Assembly: GCA_023388675.1 (NCBI GenBank)
Contig: JAEWFU010000529.1
Coordinates: forward strand, 1 to 5,680
DNA length: 5,680 nt
Reading direction: 5' to 3'
DNA from: Pseudomonadota bacterium
Lineage (GTDB): Bacteria; Pseudomonadota; Alphaproteobacteria; Rhizobiales; Rhizobiaceae
The notes below the pieces were generated by a model. That model was not told the DNA's origin, searched no databases, and worked only from the letters and a program-made list of their open reading frames with translations. Position numbers and translations under genes: made by a program. Of the stretch, positions 1 through 5,680 are shown in pieces (the stretch's first letter is position 1; every line of letters begins with the position of its first letter).

Positions 1-753
1 AAGGCGCTGGCCGAAGAAGCGTGGATCCTGTGCTTCGACGAGTTCACCGTGACCGATATCGCCGATGCGATGGTCTTGTCACGGCTGTTCTCGAGCCTGT
101 TTTCGCAAGGCGTCGTGCTGGTCGCGACCTCGAACGTCGCACCACGCGATCTCTATCGCGACGGGCTCAATCGGGCGCTCTTCGAACCCTTCATCGGCAT
201 CCTGGAGCGCCATGCCCAGGTGATCCCACTCGACGGGCCGACCGACTACAGGCGCGAAAAGCTCGACCGGATGCGGGTCTATATGACGCCCTGCAACGTG
301 GAAGCCGCCCACCTCATGGACGAGGCTTGGCATGCGGCAACGGCCGGCCACGCGACGCAGGAGGCGCGGCTTACCGTCAAGGGTCGCGAACTGGTTGTAC
401 CCCGCGCCAACGGCACGGCGGCACGCTTCACCTTCGCCGAACTCTGCGAAAAGCCGCTGGGCGCACGCGACTATCTGGCGATCGCGTCGCGGTTCGACAC
501 GCTGTTCATCGACTGCATCCCGGTCATGAGGCAGGAAAAGCGCAACGAGGCCAAACGCTTCATCCTGCTGATCGATACGCTTTACGATAATCGCATGCGG
601 CTTGTCGCAAGCGCCGAGGCCGCGCCGGAACAGCTCTATGCCGGCACCATCGGCACGGAAGCCTTCGAGTTTGCGCGCACGGCGTCGCGCCTTACGGAAA
701 TGCAAAGTCGCGACTGGCTGGAAACGGTGCGGCAACGCGAGGAACCGCGCTAG
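1..753 (+). CDS. zapE: ZapE/AFG1-family ATPase, 3' part (5' end outside window)
   Basis: This is the C-terminal 250 residues of an AFG1-like P-loop ATPase, called ZapE in bacteria. The family is linked to cell division in E. coli and to mitochondrial protein quality control in eukaryotes. The frame is open from base 1 and ends at TAG 751-753. Visible motifs, numbered from the window start, are the Walker B segment ILCFDEF (9-15) followed by TVTDIADAM (16-24). A sensor-1-like VATSN with Asn45 comes next, then the family signature around DLYRDGLNR (50-58). A FILLIDTLYDNRMRL block (187-201) carries a likely sensor-2 arginine, and the family-typical end FEFARTASRLTEMQSRDW spans 222-239. Full-length members are usually near 390 residues, so roughly 140 residues including Walker A lie upstream. 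No catalytic defect is visible in the part present. It lies directly upstream of mdh, as often seen in Rhizobiales, but the 338-base gap suggests separate transcription. The family call is secure; the cellular role in this organism is inferred. Confidence 0.93.
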   Translation, partial: KALAEEAWILCFDEFTVTDIADAMVLSRLFSSLFSQGVVLVATSNVAPRDLYRDGLNRALFEPFIGILERHAQVIPLDGPTDYRREKLDRMRVYMTPCNVEAAHLMDEAWHAATAGHATQEARLTVKGRELVVPRANGTAARFTFAELCEKPLGARDYLAIASRFDTLFIDCIPVMRQEKRNEAKRFILLIDTLYDNRMRLVASAEAAPEQLYAGTIGTEAFEFARTASRLTEMQSRDWLETVRQREEPR

Positions 754-824
754 CTGACTTGGCCTTTCTTCCATTCGGCCGTGGCGTCCTGCCGCCGGCT
801 CAGCTTGATAGACGCCCTGATCAT
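750..824 (-). CDS. possible 24-residue small ORF, convergent with zapE (unrecognised)
   Basis: On the minus strand an ATG at 824-822 opens a 24-codon frame reading MIRASIKLSRRQDATAEWKK and then GQVS, ending at TAG (752-750). That stop overlaps the zapE stop codon on the opposite strand. A purine-rich GGAAGGGG lies at 836-829, four bases before the ATG, and would serve as a Shine-Dalgarno sequence. The peptide is basic and has no signal peptide or membrane segment. I do not recognise it. Short frames with a purine-rich leader arise easily by chance in GC-rich DNA, so this is only a candidate. The reading frame upstream of the ATG is open back to a stop at 869-867, so the start is not certain even if the gene is real. 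Confidence 0.15.
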   Translation of the reverse strand: MIRASIKLSRRQDATAEWKKGQVS

Positions 825-892
825 CTCGCCCCTTCCGAAACCTCGCTTTCCGGCGCAGAGGGTCCATTACAACGGCGTCGCTCGAATGAAAC

Positions 893-910
893 TCTTACGT
901 TTACGTAAGA
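893..910. promoter_or_regulatory. palindromic candidate operator upstream of mdh
   Basis: TCTTACG-TTTA-CGTAAGA is a perfect inverted repeat with 7-base arms and a 4-base centre. It also contains two tandem TTACGT units (895-906) and the 8-base palindrome TTACGTAA (901-908). It lies in the AT-rich patch of the zapE-mdh gap, about 45 bases upstream of the candidate -35 box. That fits a dimeric transcription factor site better than a terminator, because no T-run follows. From memory, ACGT-centred sequences of this kind resemble sites proposed for MerR-family regulators of branched-chain amino acid and acyl-CoA catabolism (LiuR type) in proteobacteria. That assignment is tentative. The symmetry is directly visible; operator function is inferred. 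Confidence 0.45.
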
Positions 911-955
911 CAATAATGATCTAAACGATTGAAAATGTTCGCGTGGTAAGAATCG

Positions 956-984
956 GTTGAGTTTTCTGGGCGATGCGTCTATGC
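956..984 (+). promoter_or_regulatory. candidate housekeeping promoter for mdh-sucCD(AB)
   Basis: GTTGAG (956-961) and CTATGC (979-984) are separated by exactly 17 bases. Each matches 4 of 6 positions of the rhizobial sigma-70 consensus CTTGAC-N17-CTATAT. Transcription would start near 990, giving a leader of about 100 bases before the mdh ATG. Other weak pairs can be found in the AT-rich stretch 900-955, for example around TTGAAA at 929-934, but their spacing is worse. The match is modest, so this is a best candidate rather than a firm call. Confidence 0.35.
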
Positions 985-994
985 CCGAGCCCGA

Positions 995-1020
995 ATTCGG
1001 ACGGCCTCCCGTGTCCGGAT
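995..1020 (+). promoter_or_regulatory. hairpin in the presumed mdh leader
   Basis: ATTCGGAC (995-1002) can pair with GTCCGGAT (1013-1020) as an 8-bp stem with one G-U wobble and a 10-base loop. The 5' arm overlaps a perfect 10-base palindrome, CCGAATTCGG (991-1000), so two alternative pairings compete. No T-run follows, so it is not an intrinsic terminator. If the promoter at 956-984 is right, the stem sits at the very 5' end of the mRNA, where stems can protect transcripts. It resembles no riboswitch class I know. Confidence 0.3.
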
Positions 1021-1046
1021 GACAATACTCGGCAACGCAGTTTTAG

Positions 1047-2057
<1,011 letters not shown>

Positions 2058-2070
2058 GGGGGGACGGCGG

Positions 2071-3267
<1,197 letters not shown>

Positions 3268-3273
3268 GCCTAG

Positions 3274-4170
3274 ATGTCCATTCTTATCGACAAGAACACC
3301 AAGGTCCTGGTTCAAGGCCTGACCGGCAACACCGGTTCGTTCCACACCGAGCAGGCGCTGGCCTATCACGGCACGCAGATGGTTGGCGGAATACATCCCA
3401 AGAAGGGCGGCACCAAATGGGACGGTTCCGTGCCGCTGCCGATCTTTGCCTCGGTCGCCGAAGGCAAGGAGAAGACCGGCGCGACCGCCTCGGTGGTCTA
3501 TGTTCCGCCGGCGGGCGCGGCCGCAGCGATCATCGAGGCGATCGAGGCCGAAATGCCGCTGATCGTCTGCATCACCGAGGGCATCCCGGTCATGGACATG
3601 ATCAAGGTCAAGGCGAAGCTCGACAAGTCGAAGTCGCGCCTGATCGGTCCGAACTGCCCCGGCATCGTGACGCCCGACGAATGCAAGATCGGCATCATGC
3701 CTGGCAACATCTTCCGCAAGGGTTCGGTGGGCGTTGTTTCCCGCTCCGGAACGCTTACCTATGAGGCTGTGTTTCAGACGACGAACGAAGGCCTTGGCCA
3801 GACGACGGCGGTCGGCATCGGCGGCGATCCGGTGAAAGGAACCGAATTCATTGATGTGCTGGAGATGTTCCTGGCCGACGATGCGACGCAGTCGATCATC
3901 ATGATCGGCGAGATCGGCGGCTCGGCCGAGGAAGACGCCGCGCAGTTCCTGAAAGACGAAGCGAAGAAGGGCCGCCGCAAGCCGATGGCGGGCTTCATCG
4001 CGGGCCGCACCGCACCGCCCGGACGCACCATGGGCCATGCCGGCGCCGTGATTTCCGGCGGCAAGGGCGGCGCTGAAGACAAGATCGCGGCGATGGAAGA
4101 CGCGGGTATCCGCGTTTCGCCTTCGCCGGCCAGGCTCGGCAAGACGCTGGTCGAGGCGATCAAGGGTTAA
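3274..4170 (+). CDS. sucD: succinyl-CoA synthetase subunit alpha
   Basis: This is the alpha subunit of succinyl-CoA synthetase, which carries the CoA site and the phosphorylated histidine. The product is 298 residues, close to the usual 290-300. The N-terminal CoA-binding Rossmann domain shows [12 protein letters not shown] (14-25) and [15 protein letters not shown] (37-51). NCPG (127-130), SRSGTLTYE (156-164) and GIGGDPVKG (181-189) follow. The active-site histidine is His255 in [12 protein letters not shown] (254-265), codon 4036-4038. Only 6 bases separate the sucC stop from this ATG. The likely ribosome binding site AAGGGGG (3256-3262) lies inside the end of sucC, which indicates translational coupling and balanced production of the two subunits. 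The gene ends in TAA at 4168-4170, and the long hairpin of the sucD-sucA spacer begins at the next base. No missing residue or anomaly is seen. Confidence 0.98.
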   Translation: MSILIDKNTKVLVQGLTGNTGSFHTEQALAYHGTQMVGGIHPKKGGTKWDGSVPLPIFASVAEGKEKTGATASVVYVPPAGAAAAIIEAIEAEMPLIVCITEGIPVMDMIKVKAKLDKSKSRLIGPNCPGIVTPDECKIGIMPGNIFRKGSVGVVSRSGTLTYEAVFQTTNEGLGQTTAVGIGGDPVKGTEFIDVLEMFLADDATQSIIMIGEIGGSAEEDAAQFLKDEAKKGRRKPMAGFIAGRTAPPGRTMGHAGAVISGGKGGAEDKIAAMEDAGIRVSPSPARLGKTLVEAIKG

Positions 4171-4246
4171 GGGAGAAAGGGAATAGGGCAGTAAGGCAGC
4201 AGGCGCACCAAACGTATTTGCCTTACTGCCCTACTCACCTACTCCT
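4171..4246. repeat. long imperfect hairpin / repeat-like palindromic element in the sucD-sucA spacer
   Basis: Perfect 15-base arms, TAGGGCAGTAAGGCA (4184-4198) and TGCCTTACTGCCCTA (4219-4233), enclose a 20-base loop. Pairing continues outward with small interruptions: 4181-4182 with 4235-4236, 4178-4180 with 4238-4240, and 4171-4175 with 4242-4246 including one G-U. In total about 25 pairs fill almost the whole region after the sucD stop. The arms are made of near-repeated octamers: on the right, GCCTTACT, GCCCTACT and CACCTACT follow each other at 4220-4243, and their complements form the left arm. One strand is thus purine-rich on the left and pyrimidine-rich on the right. There is no T-run after the stem on either strand, so it is not a standard intrinsic terminator. 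It resembles a short interspersed palindromic repeat of the kind common in rhizobial intergenic DNA, but I cannot assign it to a named family. It may stabilise the mRNA end, be a processing site or reduce read-through into sucA. Confidence 0.75.
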
Positions 4247-4259
4247 CTCACACAGGAGA

Positions 4260-4276
4260 CGGAGCACGGGGCTCCG
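4260..4276 (+). promoter_or_regulatory. small hairpin next to the sucA ribosome binding site
   Basis: CGGAGC (4260-4265) pairs perfectly with GCTCCG (4271-4276) around the 5-base loop ACGGG. The last base of the stem is also the first base of the sucA Shine-Dalgarno sequence. A second purine-rich AGGAGA (4254-4259) sits immediately 5' of the stem, too far from the ATG to be used directly unless the hairpin brings it closer. The arrangement could tune sucA translation. The structure is visible, its role is inferred. Confidence 0.4.
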
Positions 4277-4281
4277 AAGGA
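4276..4281 (+). promoter_or_regulatory. sucA ribosome binding site
   Basis: GAAGGA stands 5 bases before the ATG at 4287. It decides the start, because the N-terminal sequence from that ATG matches the expected 2-oxoglutarate dehydrogenase E1 beginning and no better start is seen in frame nearby. Confidence 0.6.
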
Positions 4282-4286
4282 TCAAG

Positions 4287-5680
4287 ATGGCGCGGCAGGA
4301 TCAGGCCAACGACCAGTTTTCACTCACCTCGTTTCTGTATGGCGGCAATGCCGACTATATCGAGACGCTTCACGCGGCCTGGCAGGACGATCCGTCTTCG
4401 GTCGATCCGGAGTGGCGCGACTTCTTTGCCGCGCTGAAGGACGATGCCGGGGATGTGCGCAAGAGCGCGCAGGGTGCGTCCTGGGCGAAATCCAACTGGC
4501 CGATTTCGGCCAATGGCGAACTCGTCTCGGCGCTGGACGGTGATTGGGGCGCGACCGAAAAGCACTTCGACAAGAAGGTTCGCGAAAAGGCCGGCGAGAA
4601 GGGTGCGGCACTTTCCGATGCCGACATCCTGACGGCCACGCGCGATTCGGTCCGCGCCATCATGATGATCCGCGCCTACCGCATGCGCGGCCATCTTCAT
4701 GCCGATCTCGATCCGCTCGGTCTTGCCGAGGTCAAGGAAGACTATAACGAGCTGTCGCCGGAGGCCTACGGTTTCACCGAGGCCGACTACGACCGGCCGA
4801 TCTTCATCGACCATGTGCTCGGGCTGGAATACGCGACGATCCGGCAGATGCTGGACATCCTCAAGCGCACCTACTGCTCGACGCTGGGCGTCGAGTTCAT
4901 GCACATTTCCAATCCGGCCGAAAAGGCCTGGATCCAGGAGCGCATCGAAGGTCCCGACAAGGGCATCGATTTTACGCCCGAGGGCAAGAAGGCGATCCTG
5001 TCGAAGCTGATCGAGGCCGAAGGTTTCGAGCAGTTCATCGACGTCAAGTACAAGGGTACCAAGCGTTTCGGCCTCGATGGCGGCGAGTCGCTCATCCCCG
5101 CGCTCGAGCAGATCATCAAGCGCGGCGGCGCCATGGGGCTCAAGGAAGCCGTGCTCGGCATGGCCCATCGCGGCCGCCTCAACGTGCTGACCAACGTCAT
5201 GGCCAAACCGCATCGCGCGGTTTTCCACGAATTCAAGGGCGGCTCTTACACGCCGGACGACGTTGAGGGCTCGGGCGACGTGAAGTATCACCTCGGCGCT
5301 TCGTCCGACCGCGAGTTCGACGGCAACAAGGTGCACCTGTCGCTGACGGCCAACCCCTCGCATCTGGAGATCGTCAATCCGGTCGTCATGGGCAAGGCGC
5401 GCGCCAAGCAGGATCAGGTGTTCGGCCGCACCCGCGAGGAGGCCGTTCCGATCGAGGAGCGCGTTAAGGTGCTGCCGCTGCTGCTGCACGGTGACGCTGC
5501 TTTCGCCGGCCAGGGCGTCGTTGCCGAATGCCTGGGGCTGTCGGGCCTGCGCGGCCACCGCGTCGGCGGCACGATCCATTTCATCATCAACAACCAGATC
5601 GGTTTCACGACCAACCCGCGCTTCTCGCGCTCGTCGCCCTATCCGTCCGACGTCGCCAAAATGATCGAGGCGCCGATCTT
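4287..5680 (+). CDS. sucA: 2-oxoglutarate dehydrogenase E1 component, N-terminal part (3' end outside window)
   Basis: Thiamine-diphosphate-dependent decarboxylase of the 2-oxoglutarate dehydrogenase complex. It decarboxylates 2-oxoglutarate and transfers the succinyl group to the lipoyl domain of SucB. The frame stays open from ATG 4287 to the window end, giving 464 complete codons of about 990 usual in rhizobia. Residues 11-50 (FSLTSFLYGGNADYIETLHA, then through WRDFF) are the N-terminal segment that docks to the E2 core. After a charged linker of variable sequence, RGHLHADLDPLGL (134-146) opens the catalytic region. Substrate-site residues are His294 in HRGRLNVL and His335 in KYHLG, equivalent to E. 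coli His260 and His298. NPSHLEIVNPVV (356-367) follows. The ThDP/Mg2+ motif is GDAAFAGQG (402-410) with Asp403, completed by INNQIGFTT (434-442). It lies 116 bases after sucD, unlike the tight mdh-sucC-sucD junctions. sucB and lpd are expected downstream. No frameshift is seen. Confidence 0.97.
   Translation, partial: MARQDQANDQFSLTSFLYGGNADYIETLHAAWQDDPSSVDPEWRDFFAALKDDAGDVRKSAQGASWAKSNWPISANGELVSALDGDWGATEKHFDKKVREKAGEKGAALSDADILTATRDSVRAIMMIRAYRMRGHLHADLDPLGLAEVKEDYNELSPEAYGFTEADYDRPIFIDHVLGLEYATIRQMLDILKRTYCSTLGVEFMHISNPAEKAWIQERIEGPDKGIDFTPEGKKAILSKLIEAEGFEQFIDVKYKGTKRFGLDGGESLIPALEQIIKRGGAMGLKEAVLGMAHRGRLNVLTNVMAKPHRAVFHEFKGGSYTPDDVEGSGDVKYHLGASSDREFDGNKVHLSLTANPSHLEIVNPVVMGKARAKQDQVFGRTREEAVPIEERVKVLPLLLHGDAAFAGQGVVAECLGLSGLRGHRVGGTIHFIINNQIGFTTNPRFSRSSPYPSDVAKMIEAPI

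Noticed and set aside
761..780. GGCC...GGCC pairing as a zapE terminator
   Set aside because: The stem is only four bases with a 12-base loop and no following T-run.
79..867. 262-codon minus-strand ORF opposite zapE
   Set aside because: It lies almost wholly antisense to a well-conserved ATPase gene. The translation is an arginine- and aspartate-rich mixture with no recognisable domain, typical of shadow frames in GC-rich DNA.
4184..4233. Intrinsic terminator after sucD
   Set aside because: The stem is strong but is followed by ACTCACC-type sequence rather than a T-run on the + strand, and no T-run flanks it on the minus strand. sucA is expected to be co-transcribed.
4184..4233. Terminal inverted repeats of an insertion sequence or a CRISPR-like unit
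   Set aside because: Only 20 bases lie between the arms, there is no transposase, no target duplication is visible, and there are no repeated spacer units.
4320..5579. 419-codon minus-strand ORF opposite sucA
   Set aside because: It is antisense to the clear E1 coding frame with the same biased composition. The + frame carries all expected ThDP motifs.

Overview
The window is a high-GC stretch of ordinary alphaproteobacterial chromosome. Protein sequences, codon use and gene order all point to the Rhizobiales, most likely a Mesorhizobium- or Phyllobacteriaceae-like organism. The order AFG1/ZapE-family ATPase, mdh, sucC, sucD, sucA matches the mdh-sucCDAB cluster described for Rhizobium leguminosarum and Sinorhizobium meliloti. 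The genus assignment is inference from recognition, not from a search. All genes supported with confidence are on the + strand.

Layout. Positions 1-753 are the 3' part of a ZapE/AFG1-like ATPase gene, cut by the window start. Positions 754-1091 form a 338-base intergenic region. It contains an AT-rich patch with a 7-bp-arm palindrome (893-910), a plausible housekeeping promoter (956-984) and a leader hairpin (995-1020). A very small minus-strand ORF (750-824) is possible but weak. mdh (1092-2057), sucC (2071-3267) and sucD (3274-4170) follow with gaps of only 13 and 6 bases, so they are almost certainly co-transcribed. A 116-base spacer then separates sucD from sucA (4287 to beyond the window end). 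It is dominated by a long imperfect hairpin (4171-4246) built around a perfect 15-bp inverted repeat, followed by a small hairpin (4260-4276) that abuts the sucA ribosome binding site.

Function. The four operon genes cover three TCA-cycle steps. SucA is the E1 subunit of 2-oxoglutarate dehydrogenase, which with SucB and Lpd (expected downstream, outside the window) makes succinyl-CoA. SucCD converts succinyl-CoA to succinate with formation of a nucleoside triphosphate. Mdh oxidises malate to oxaloacetate. The catalytic residues I could locate are present in all of them. The upstream ATPase is functionally unrelated.

I found no mobile element, CRISPR array, RNA gene or new multi-gene system. 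The observations most worth following up are non-coding: the structured repeat-like sucD-sucA spacer and the palindrome upstream of mdh. The long minus-strand ORFs opposite the TCA genes look like GC-driven shadows and are rejected.
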